Shown one piece after another: positions 1 through 7,267 of a stretch of 64,000 nt of DNA; within the stretch, counting starts at the first letter, position 1; every line of letters begins with the position of its first letter. The notes beneath the pieces were generated by a model. That model was not told the DNA's origin. It did no database searches and was given only the letters and a program-made list of their open reading frames with translations. The stretch spans positions 22,120 to 86,119 of the forward strand of contig JAKLKF010000015.1 in the NCBI GenBank assembly GCA_023150805.1, in the 5' to 3' direction. Source of the stretch: Myxococcota bacterium. Lineage in GTDB: Bacteria; Myxococcota_A; UBA796; UBA2385. The position numbers and the translations under genes were made by a program.

Positions 1-2
1 GC

Positions 3-1337
3 GCCGCGGGCTTCGCCGCCCTGTGGATCGCCGGCTTCGAGGGCTTCCGCCAGCTCGGCACCCTGCTGGCCTCGGGCATCCTGCTCTGCCTGCTGGCCGA
101 GCTGCTCCTGCTGCCGATCCTGCTGGTGCGCTTCGACCCGGGGGTGGCCCCGGACCACACCCCCCCGGTGGTGCAGCGCGCCGGCACCCTGCCCTACCGC
201 TTCGCCCCGCTGGGCATGCTCCTGGCGCTGGCGATCGTGGCGGTGTCCGCCACCCGCCTGCCCCAGGTCCAGTTCGAGTTCGACATCAGCGAGCTGCGCA
301 GCGAGGGCAAGGCCTGGGCGGACCTGGACGAGTCCCAGCGGGCCTTCGCCCGCAACAGCTACGCGCCGCTCATCGTGAGCTACCCGGATCACGCCACCCT
401 GGCCGCCGAGCACCAGCGCCTGCAGGCGCTCGTCGATCAGGACCAGGCGCCGATGATCAAGGGGGTGCTCAGCCTGGCCTCCGTGCTGCCCCAGGACCAG
501 GCCGCGCGGGTCGAGAAGCTCCAGCAGATCGCGCAGCTCGCCCGCGAGGGGGACCTGCGGTACCTGCCCCCCCCGGTCCAGGCCAACCTGGCGCGGATCC
601 GCCAGTCGGACCCGCGGATCCTCGAGGCCACCGACCTGCCTCCGGCCATCCAACAGCTCCTGGGCGCCCACGACGGTCACCACCGCCTGGTCCTGCTGCC
701 CGACGGCAACATGTGGGACATCCGGCAGATGGTCGAGCTGCGCCGCTCGGTGCAGACGCTGCTGCCCGGGCAGGTGCCGGCCAGCGAGTACCTGGCCACG
801 GCCCTGCTCTACGACCTGATGCTGCGGGACGCGCCCCGCATCGCGGGCCTGGCGCTCCTGCTGGTCTTCCTGGCGAGCTGGCTCGACCTGCGCAGCCTGA
901 CCCGCGCGGTGGTCGCCATGGGCGCCCTGCTGTCGGGCATGGCGATGACCGGCGCGGCGATGGCGATCTTCGACGTGAAGCTGTCGATGGCCAACTTCGT
1001 CGGCGTTCCGATCCTGATGGGCATCGGCATCGACGTCGTCATCCACCTGCTGCACCGCATCGAGGAGGAGGGGCCCGGCGGCATCGCCCGCGCCATGCGC
1101 ACGACGGGCTGGGCGGCCATCATGAGCGCGCTCACCACGGTCATCTCCTTTGCGTCGCTGACCCTGGCGGACAGCAAGGGCGTCCAGGGCCTGGGCGAGC
1201 TGATCGTCCTCGGCCTGGGCATGGTGGTGCTGGCTGCCTTCGTGATGATCCCGCTGGGCTGGATGGTCGTGTGGCGCAACGAGCCGGCGCCGGGCAACCT
1301 CAGGCCTGGAGCACCTTCCGGATCATCGTCGCCGTGA
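3..1337 (+). CDS. RND/MMPL-family membrane exporter, C-terminal part (5' end outside window)
   Basis: The frame is open at the left edge, so only the C-terminal ~444 residues are present. It begins in a transmembrane bundle (LGTLLASGILLCLLAELLLL), runs through a periplasmic domain of roughly 200 residues and ends in a second bundle carrying the family signature GVPILMGIGIDVVIHLLHRI with a following RTTGWAAIMSALTTVISFASL helix. This is the sterol-sensing-like half of RND/MMPL transporters, the group that includes hopanoid (HpnN) and lipid exporters; such proteins use the proton gradient to move hydrophobic substrates to the outer membrane. The substrate cannot be told from sequence. The last 38 bases overlap the end of the convergent NAD kinase gene, so the two stop regions share DNA. 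Confident on family, not on substrate. Confidence 0.85.
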   Translation, partial: AAGFAALWIAGFEGFRQLGTLLASGILLCLLAELLLLPILLVRFDPGVAPDHTPPVVQRAGTLPYRFAPLGMLLALAIVAVSATRLPQVQFEFDISELRSEGKAWADLDESQRAFARNSYAPLIVSYPDHATLAAEHQRLQALVDQDQAPMIKGVLSLASVLPQDQAARVEKLQQIAQLAREGDLRYLPPPVQANLARIRQSDPRILEATDLPPAIQQLLGAHDGHHRLVLLPDGNMWDIRQMVELRRSVQTLLPGQVPASEYLATALLYDLMLRDAPRIAGLALLLVFLASWLDLRSLTRAVVAMGALLSGMAMTGAAMAIFDVKLSMANFVGVPILMGIGIDVVIHLLHRIEEEGPGGIARAMRTTGWAAIMSALTTVISFASLTLADSKGVQGLGELIVLGLGMVVLAAFVMIPLGWMVVWRNEPAPGNLRPGAPSGSSSP

Positions 1338-2067
1338 AGTCGTGGTCGGGCCGGAAGGCCAGCCGCACCTGCTCCTCGCAGGGGTGGATCCGGACCCGAC
1401 GCACCCGGCCGTGACCGATGCCGTCGACCAGGGCTCGCACCGGGCGGTAATCGCCGCGGAGCACCTCGATCTCCACCTGCACGTCCCGAGGCAGCACGAA
1501 GGGAGACAGCCGGGGCGTGTGCGGGCAGATGGGCGTGATGTGCAGCGCCTCGGCCTGGGGGTGGCTGGGCACGCCGCCCGCCGAGAAGCTGTAGGCGGTG
1601 CTGCCCAGGGCGGTGGCGACGATCAGGCCGTCGCAGGTGAGCTCCTCCACCACGGTGGTTCCGCCCACGCGCACCCGCAGCAGCGCCATGGCGCCGTCCA
1701 CCCGCTCGACGAAGACGTCGTTGACCGCGCGGGCGCGGTGCGCCTCGCCCCCCTCCGCCGGCTCGATCTCCGCCTGGAGCATCGGGAAGGAGAAGACGCG
1801 GTACCGCTGCTCGCGGATGCAGGCCGCCAGGGCGTCCACCGCCGCCGGCGCGTCGGGGTCGACGTCGTTGAGCAGGAAGCCCAGGCGCCCGGCGTTCACG
1901 CCCAGGTAGGTCAGGTTGGTGCCGAGCTCCCGCACCGTCGAGAGCAGCCAGCCGTCGCCGCCGATCGTGACGCAGACCCCCTGCGGCACCCCGTCGCCAC
2001 CCAGGCGCTCCTGCAGCAGGCGCAGGAGGTGCTGGGCGCGGGGGTTGCGGCGGTCGGCGTGCAGCAT
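1300..2067 (-). CDS. nadK: NAD kinase
   Basis: 255 residues. NAD kinase phosphorylates NAD with ATP to NADP in the cytoplasm. The diagnostic GGDG phosphate-binding loop is at residues 36-39 (VTIGGDGWLLSTVRELG), followed by LGVNAGRLGFL, the NDVFVER segment and the ligand-binding stretch TCDGLIVATALGSTAYSFSA. The protein is somewhat shorter than typical members because the first strand before the GGDG loop is abbreviated; GAGGCCC precedes the ATG. It lies 16 bases downstream of a small membrane protein gene on the same strand and is probably co-transcribed with it. Its 3' end overlaps that of the RND exporter. Confidence 0.9.
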   Translation of the reverse strand: MLHADRRNPRAQHLLRLLQERLGGDGVPQGVCVTIGGDGWLLSTVRELGTNLTYLGVNAGRLGFLLNDVDPDAPAAVDALAACIREQRYRVFSFPMLQAEIEPAEGGEAHRARAVNDVFVERVDGAMALLRVRVGGTTVVEELTCDGLIVATALGSTAYSFSAGGVPSHPQAEALHITPICPHTPRLSPFVLPRDVQVEIEVLRGDYRPVRALVDGIGHGRVRRVRIHPCEEQVRLAFRPDHDFTATMIRKVLQA

Positions 2068-2083
2068 GGGCCTCGGGCGCCAC

Positions 2084-2542
2084 CTACCCCGCTCGCGGCG
2101 TCCAGGGTGGCAGGCCCTCCAGCGGCGCGACCTGCGCGCGGGCCCGGAGGCGCTGCACCGCGCGGGCCACCGCCGGCCGACGCAGCAGGGCGACCAGCAC
2201 GCGGTGCCGACCCGGCAGGTCCACCAGCGCCAGGCCCGCCACCAGGGTCAGGATGCCCTGGCCCGGGGTGAAGAGCATCAGCAGGCCGAGCGCCAGCAGG
2301 ACGCCGCCCGCCAGGTTGCGCAGCAGCAGCAGGGCCAGCGCGCCGGGCGTCGCCTGGGCCAGGCGGCGGCGCAGCGGTGGGTGCGCCGCCGTGACGTAGT
2401 CCACCGGCAGGCGGACCAGCAGCAGCGGCACCACCACCATGCTGGCCAGGGCCACGACCGCGCTCACCACGGTCAGGGCCACCCAGAACGACGGCGGCAG
2501 GCGCGAGAGCAGGCCAGGGTCCAGGTTGGGCATCGACGGCAC
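2084..2542 (-). CDS. Small integral membrane protein, PGPGW-like
   Basis: 152 residues from a GTG start that has GGAG five bases upstream, the same spacing seen at many starts in this window; a GTG 18 bases further upstream and an ATG nine bases downstream are alternatives. One hydrophobic helix near residues 12-40, then LALGLLMLFTPGQGILTLVA, a glycine/proline turn between two helices that resembles the PGPGW family of small transmembrane proteins. The tail is basic and probably cytoplasmic. Function unknown. It precedes nadK by 16 bases and probably shares its transcript. Confidence 0.6.
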   Translation of the reverse strand: MPSMPNLDPGLLSRLPPSFWVALTVVSAVVALASMVVVPLLLVRLPVDYVTAAHPPLRRRLAQATPGALALLLLRNLAGGVLLALGLLMLFTPGQGILTLVAGLALVDLPGRHRVLVALLRRPAVARAVQRLRARAQVAPLEGLPPWTPRAG

Positions 2543-2651
2543 GACAGCTCCGTCTCCCACCTACCCGTGCCCGCGGGCCCGGGCGCGCCATCCCTTGCGC
2601 TCCCCCCCCCTCCGGGTGAAGCGGAGCCCCTCGTCCGCCATGGGAGCCCGC

Positions 2652-3182
2652 ATGATCCCCCTCCTCCTCTCCGCCCTGCTCGCCTGCACCACCGAGACGC
2701 CCGCGCCCGCGGTCCCGGCCCCCCCGACCGCGCCGCCCCCCGCCGCGCCCGCGCCGGCCGCCGAGCCCGCCGCCGACGCGGTGCACGTCGCCGACGCCTG
2801 GGTGCGCGCCATGCCTCCGGGAAGCCCCAACACCGGCGCCTTCATGAGCCTGCACAACGCCGGATCCGCCCCGACGGCCATCGTGGGCGCCAGCTCCGAC
2901 GTGGCCGAGAAGGTCGAGCTGCACACCCACGTGATGGAGGGGGGCGTCGCGCAGATGCGGCCGGTCGAGCGCTTCGAGCTGGGCGCGGACGCCATGCACG
3001 AGCTCAAGCCCGGCGGCGACCACATCATGTTCATCGGGCTGAAGGGCGACCTGGCGCTGGGTCACGACGTGGCGGTGACGCTGCGCTTCGCCGACGGCAG
3101 CGAGCAGGTGGTCACCGCGCCCGTCCAGGACATGCCGGCCGCGGGCGGCGCGGGGGACGCGATGGGCGGGCACGCCCACTGA
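2652..3182 (+). CDS. Periplasmic copper chaperone PCu(A)C lipoprotein
   Basis: 176 residues. MIPLLLSALLAC is a short lipoprotein signal with Cys12 as the lipidated residue, followed by a Pro/Ala/Glu tether of ~30 residues. The body carries the Met/His copper-binding pattern of PCuAC (DUF461): HTHVMEGGVAQMRPV, then a DHIMF segment about 25 residues later. It also has a His-rich end (MGGHAH). PCuAC proteins deliver Cu(I) to the CuA site of cytochrome c oxidase. GGAG lies just upstream of this ATG; an in-frame ATG 12 bases earlier is less favoured. Its stop overlaps the start of the SCO1 gene by one base, so the two chaperones are translationally linked. Confidence 0.85.
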   Translation: MIPLLLSALLACTTETPAPAVPAPPTAPPPAAPAPAAEPAADAVHVADAWVRAMPPGSPNTGAFMSLHNAGSAPTAIVGASSDVAEKVELHTHVMEGGVAQMRPVERFELGADAMHELKPGGDHIMFIGLKGDLALGHDVAVTLRFADGSEQVVTAPVQDMPAAGGAGDAMGGHAH

Positions 3183-4255
3183 TGGAGCCCCCTGCCGCCG
3201 CGACGCGCACCCCCCTGCGCCGCGCCGCGAGCCTGGTCGGCTGGGGCCTGTTCGTGGGCGCCCTGGTCGTGCTGTGGCGCGACCCGACCCTGCTGCAGCG
3301 CCTGCGGCACGGGGCCGGCGAGCAGCCCGACCCCTCCGACACCTGCGAGCTGTCCAGCGGCGCGCCCTGCGTGGCGCGCTTCTCCGATGGCCTGGAGGCG
3401 CGGCTGCAGGTCTCGCCCGCCGGCTTCCTGCCGGGCACGCCGGTGACCTGGACCGTGACGCTCAGCGACCCGCAGGTCCAGGCCACCGGCCTGGAGCTGA
3501 CCGGCGTCTCGATGCCGATGGGCCTGACGACGCTGAAGGTGCAGAACACCGGCCCGGGCACCTGGCAGGCCGAGGGCGCCCTGCCGCTGTGCAGCATCAC
3601 GCAGATGGAGTGGCGCGCCGACGTGCTGCTGGAGGGCGGCGGGCGGGAGCGGGTCGCGGCCTACCGGTTCTGGACCGTGGGCCAGGCCCCCGCGCCGGAG
3701 CAGCCCCCGGGCCGCGGCGCCGGCGCGCCGGGCGCGCCCGCCCCGACCTGGGGCGACTTCACCGTGGACACCGCCCAGGGTCCCCTCGCCCTCTCCGACC
3801 TGCGCGGCAAGCTCGTGTTGCTCTACTTCGGCTACACCGCCTGCCCCGACGTCTGCCCCACCACCCTCTCCACCCTGGGCGCCGCCCTGCGCCAGCTCGA
3901 CCCCGCCGACCAGGAGCGGATCGCCGGCCTGATGGTCAGCCTGGACCCGGCCCGGGACGGCCTGGAGCGGCTGCAGACCTACACCGGCCACTTCCACCCC
4001 GCCTTCCGCGGGGGAACGGCCGACGACGCCGCGCTGGAGCGCATCACCGCCGACTGGGGCATCTCCTGGCGGGTGGTGCCCCTGGGCGACTCCGCCATGT
4101 CCTACGCGGTCGACCACGCCACCTACAGCATCCTGGTGGGCCCCGACGGCGCCGTGATCCAGACCATCGAGCACGGCACCTCGCCCGACCAGGTGGCCGC
4201 CACCCTGCGACAGGTGCTCGCAGGGGCTCCCGCCGCGCCTCCGCCTGGGGAATGA
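3182..4255 (+). CDS. SCO1/SenC copper chaperone with an extra N-terminal domain
   Basis: 357 residues. An N-terminal membrane anchor (ASLVGWGLFVGALVVLW) is followed by a ~130-residue beta-rich domain (PGTPVTWTVTLSDPQV) resembling FixH/YtkA-type periplasmic domains, a Pro/Gly/Ala linker, and a thioredoxin-fold SCO domain. The copper ligands are visible: Cys221 and Cys225 in CPDVCP and His312 in VDHATYS. SCO proteins metallate the CuA centre of cytochrome oxidase from the outer face of the inner membrane. The extra domain makes the protein longer than ordinary SCO proteins (about 200 residues). It follows PCuAC with a one-base stop/start overlap, a classical functional pairing. Confidence 0.85.
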   Translation: MEPPAAATRTPLRRAASLVGWGLFVGALVVLWRDPTLLQRLRHGAGEQPDPSDTCELSSGAPCVARFSDGLEARLQVSPAGFLPGTPVTWTVTLSDPQVQATGLELTGVSMPMGLTTLKVQNTGPGTWQAEGALPLCSITQMEWRADVLLEGGGRERVAAYRFWTVGQAPAPEQPPGRGAGAPGAPAPTWGDFTVDTAQGPLALSDLRGKLVLLYFGYTACPDVCPTTLSTLGAALRQLDPADQERIAGLMVSLDPARDGLERLQTYTGHFHPAFRGGTADDAALERITADWGISWRVVPLGDSAMSYAVDHATYSILVGPDGAVIQTIEHGTSPDQVAATLRQVLAGAPAAPPPGE

Positions 4256-4277
4256 TGGGCGGCCACCCGGAGCCCCC

Positions 4278-5615
4278 ATGCGCATCGTCATCCTCGGCGC
4301 CGCCGGCCGCGACTTCCACGACTACCTGGTCCTGTACAAGGACGACCCCTCGGTCGAGGTCGTGGCCATCACCGCCACGCAGATCCCCTACATCGACGAC
4401 CGGCGCTTCCCCGCCGCCCTGGCCGGCCCGCGCTACCCGCACGGCATCCCGATCGTGCCCGAGGACGAGATCGAGGCGCTGATCGCCCGCCACGGCGTGC
4501 AGCAGTGCGTCTTCGCCTACTCCGACGTGAGCAACGACTACGTCGCGCGCATGGCCGCCCGGGTCAACGCCGCCGGGGCCGACCTGGTCATGCCGGGCGC
4601 CCGCACGATGCTGCCCAGCAGGAAGCCGGTCATCGGCGTCGGCGCCGTGCGCACCGGCTGCGGCAAGAGCCAGACCACCCGCTGGATCCTGGAGCACCTG
4701 GCCGCTCGCGGCCTGCGCGCCGTCGCCATCCGGCACCCGATGCCCTACGGCGACCTGGTCGCCCAGGCGGTGCAGCGCTTCGCCACTCGCGCCGACCTGG
4801 ACCACCACCGCTGCACCATCGAGGAGCGCGAGGAGTACGAGCCCTACCTGGAGCTGGGCCGCGTCGTCTACGCGGGCGTCGACTACGCCGGCATCCTGGC
4901 CCAGGCCGAGCAGGAGTCCGACGTGATCCTGTGGGACGGCGGCAACAACGACCTGCCGCTGATCCGGCCCGACCTGCACTTCGTCCTGCTCGACGCCCAC
5001 CGCCCCGGCCACGCGCGGCAGTGGTACCCGTCCGAGGCCCAGGTCCGCCTGGCCGACGTGGTCCTCGTCGCCAAGGCCGACACCGCGCCGGCCGAGGCCG
5101 TGCAGGCCGAGCGCGCCCTGGCCGCGGCGCTGGCGCCGGGCAAGCCCGTGGTCGCCATCGGCAGCCGGCTCACCCTGGACGGCATCGACGAGGCGGCGCT
5201 GCGCGGGCGCCGCGTCGTCGTGGTCGAGGACGGGCCGACCACCACCCACGGCGGCATGGGCTACGGCGCCGCCACCCTGATGGCGCGCCGCTGCGGCGCC
5301 GAGATCGTCGACCCGCGGCCCTACCTGGTGGGCGAGCTGGCGGCGACCTTCCGCAAGTACCCGACCCTGGGGCCCCTGGTGCCGGCCATGGGCTACTCCG
5401 ACCAGCAGCGGGCCGACCTCGCCGCCTCGCTGGTCGCGGCGCCCGCCGACGTGGTCCTCAACGGCAGCCCCATCCAGCTCGACCGCCTGGTGACCATCGA
5501 CAAGCCGATCCACCGGGTCCGCTACGACCTGGACGAGCTGCCGGGAGAGCCGGCGCTGGCGCCCCTGGTCGACGCCTTCCTGCAGGATCGCGGCCTGTCG
5601 CCTCGCGGCGCTTGA
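4278..5615 (+). CDS. Cyclic 2,3-diphosphoglycerate synthetase-like GTPase
   Basis: 445 residues, start marked by GGAGCCCCC-ATG. An N-terminal Rossmann-like domain (MRIVILGAAGRDFHDYL) with a conserved FAYSDVSNDYV segment precedes a P-loop at residues about 120-131 (GVGAVRTGCGKSQTTR). The C-terminal half includes an ILWDGGNND motif, a VVLVAKADTA stretch of GTPase type, and THGGMGYGAAT. This is the cyclic 2,3-diphosphoglycerate synthetase family, known biochemically from thermophilic methanogens; bacterial homologs are common but their product is generally not established. It starts 22 bases after the SCO1 gene, so it may be in that transcription unit. Family assignment is good, the reaction in this organism is not proven. 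Confidence 0.75.
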   Translation: MRIVILGAAGRDFHDYLVLYKDDPSVEVVAITATQIPYIDDRRFPAALAGPRYPHGIPIVPEDEIEALIARHGVQQCVFAYSDVSNDYVARMAARVNAAGADLVMPGARTMLPSRKPVIGVGAVRTGCGKSQTTRWILEHLAARGLRAVAIRHPMPYGDLVAQAVQRFATRADLDHHRCTIEEREEYEPYLELGRVVYAGVDYAGILAQAEQESDVILWDGGNNDLPLIRPDLHFVLLDAHRPGHARQWYPSEAQVRLADVVLVAKADTAPAEAVQAERALAAALAPGKPVVAIGSRLTLDGIDEAALRGRRVVVVEDGPTTTHGGMGYGAATLMARRCGAEIVDPRPYLVGELAATFRKYPTLGPLVPAMGYSDQQRADLAASLVAAPADVVLNGSPIQLDRLVTIDKPIHRVRYDLDELPGEPALAPLVDAFLQDRGLSPRGA

Positions 5616-5673
5616 CGGTGCGGCTCCGGGCGGCCAACCTGGATCCACAGGGCCCGGACCGCTGAGGTGTCGA

Positions 5674-7254
5674 ATGCGACAGGCGCTGGAGGTGCGTGGA
5701 CGGCTCCTGGGCGGCGCGCTGCTCACGTTGATCGCCTTTGCCGTGGCCTGCGGGACCGCGGGCCCGAACAGCCCCGACGCGGACGCCGACTGGCACGGCA
5801 GCACCGGCGGCGGCGACGGGGGCAGCCAGGACGGGGGCAGCGCCGACGGGGGCACCGAGGCGCCCGGGGACACCGGCGCGGACGGGGACACGGGCGCCGA
5901 CACCGGCCAGCCCGCCGACACCGGCGCGCCTGACGACGCGTGCGAGTCCCTGCCGCCCGTGACCTGGACGCTGGTGCCGCAGGACACCAACGGCATGGCC
6001 ACGCCCGTCCAGGCCCGCGCCTCGGTGCTGGAGGGCTGGCGCGTGCTCGATCACGTCTCGATCCGCGCCTACGAGTTCCTCAACTACTACCACTTCGACC
6101 ACCCGCACCCCGAGGCGGGGCAGCTCGGCCTGGCGGCGCAGCTCCGGCAGGTCGACGCCGGCCGGATGTCCCTCCACCTGGCGGTCACCAGCCCCCTGGT
6201 CGACGACGACGCCCGCCCTCCCCTCAACCTGGTGCTCAGCGTCGACACCTCCGGCTCCATGTCCGGCCAGGACTTCGACCTGGCCCGCGCGGTGCTGATG
6301 GGAGTGGCCGGTCGCCTCGACCGCGGCGACACCGTCAGCGTGGTGTCCTGGAACCAGGACCAGCACGTCCTGCTGGATCGCCACCCGATCACCATGCCCT
6401 ACGACCTCGCCCTGGTGCAGGTGATCGCCGGCCTGGACACCGGCGGGGCGACCAACCTGTCCTCGGGGCTGGTCGAGTCCTACCGGCTGGCCGAGGCCGG
6501 GTGGCTGGACCGGGGCCTGAACCGCGTGCTGATCGTGACCGACGGCGGCGCCAACCTGGGTCAGACCGACGTCGACCTGGTCCGCTCGATGACCGGCGAG
6601 CGCGGCGCCCACGGCATCCACCTCGCGGCCGTCGGCGTCGGGGACCCGCTCGCCTACCACGACGGGATGGTCGACAGCATCTCCCAGCTCGGCCAGGGCC
6701 CCGGCCTGTTCGTCGCCACCTCCGAGGACGTGCGAGAGCTGATCTCCGACCGCTTCGTCGAGCTGTTCGACGTCGCCGCGCTCGACCTGGCGCTGGAGCT
6801 GACGCTGCCCCCCGGCTTCGAGCGCGTGGACATGGAGCCCGACCCGCGGCAGGGCATCCCCGAGATCGGCCCCCCGGTCCAGCACCTGGCGCCCAACCGC
6901 TCCCTGGTGCTCCAGCAGGTCCTCCAGACCCGCTGCCCCGAGCTGCTCGACGCCACCGCGACCGTCACCGGCCGGGTCACCTGGGTCGACCCCACCACGG
7001 CCGAGCCCCGCAGCGCCGAGCAGACGTGGACGCTGGACGAGCTGCTGGCCACCGACGGGGTCGCGCTGCGCAAGGCCGAGGCCGTCGTCGCCTACGCCGA
7101 GGCGCTCAAGCTCAGCAAGAGCGCCGCGGCCCCGCAGGACACCGCCACGGCGCTCTCCCTGGCCGGCGAGAAGCTCGCGCTGGCGCTGGCCGACCGGCCC
7201 GACGACCCGGACCTGGCCGAGATCCAGGCGGTCCTGGCCGCGCTGGCGCCGTGA
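5674..7254 (+). CDS. VWA-domain lipoprotein
   Basis: 526 residues, GAGGTG ribosome-binding site. A lipoprotein signal ends at Cys26 (FAVAC), followed by an about 60-residue low-complexity tether of Asp, Gly and Thr (repeats such as DGGS, DTGAD). The body is YfbK/von-Willebrand-factor-A-like: a YEFLNYY segment, then the metal-ion-dependent adhesion site DTSGSMSG beginning at Asp191, and a GGATNLSSGL / VTDGGANLG continuation. The C terminus is a mixed domain with a predicted helical end. Such proteins sit on the outer membrane or cell surface and bind protein or metal ligands. It stands alone on its strand, convergent with the large MopE-like lipoprotein. No partner can be named. Confidence 0.8.
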   Translation: MRQALEVRGRLLGGALLTLIAFAVACGTAGPNSPDADADWHGSTGGGDGGSQDGGSADGGTEAPGDTGADGDTGADTGQPADTGAPDDACESLPPVTWTLVPQDTNGMATPVQARASVLEGWRVLDHVSIRAYEFLNYYHFDHPHPEAGQLGLAAQLRQVDAGRMSLHLAVTSPLVDDDARPPLNLVLSVDTSGSMSGQDFDLARAVLMGVAGRLDRGDTVSVVSWNQDQHVLLDRHPITMPYDLALVQVIAGLDTGGATNLSSGLVESYRLAEAGWLDRGLNRVLIVTDGGANLGQTDVDLVRSMTGERGAHGIHLAAVGVGDPLAYHDGMVDSISQLGQGPGLFVATSEDVRELISDRFVELFDVAALDLALELTLPPGFERVDMEPDPRQGIPEIGPPVQHLAPNRSLVLQQVLQTRCPELLDATATVTGRVTWVDPTTAEPRSAEQTWTLDELLATDGVALRKAEAVVAYAEALKLSKSAAAPQDTATALSLAGEKLALALADRPDDPDLAEIQAVLAALAP

Positions 7255-7267
7255 GGCGCGCCCGGCC

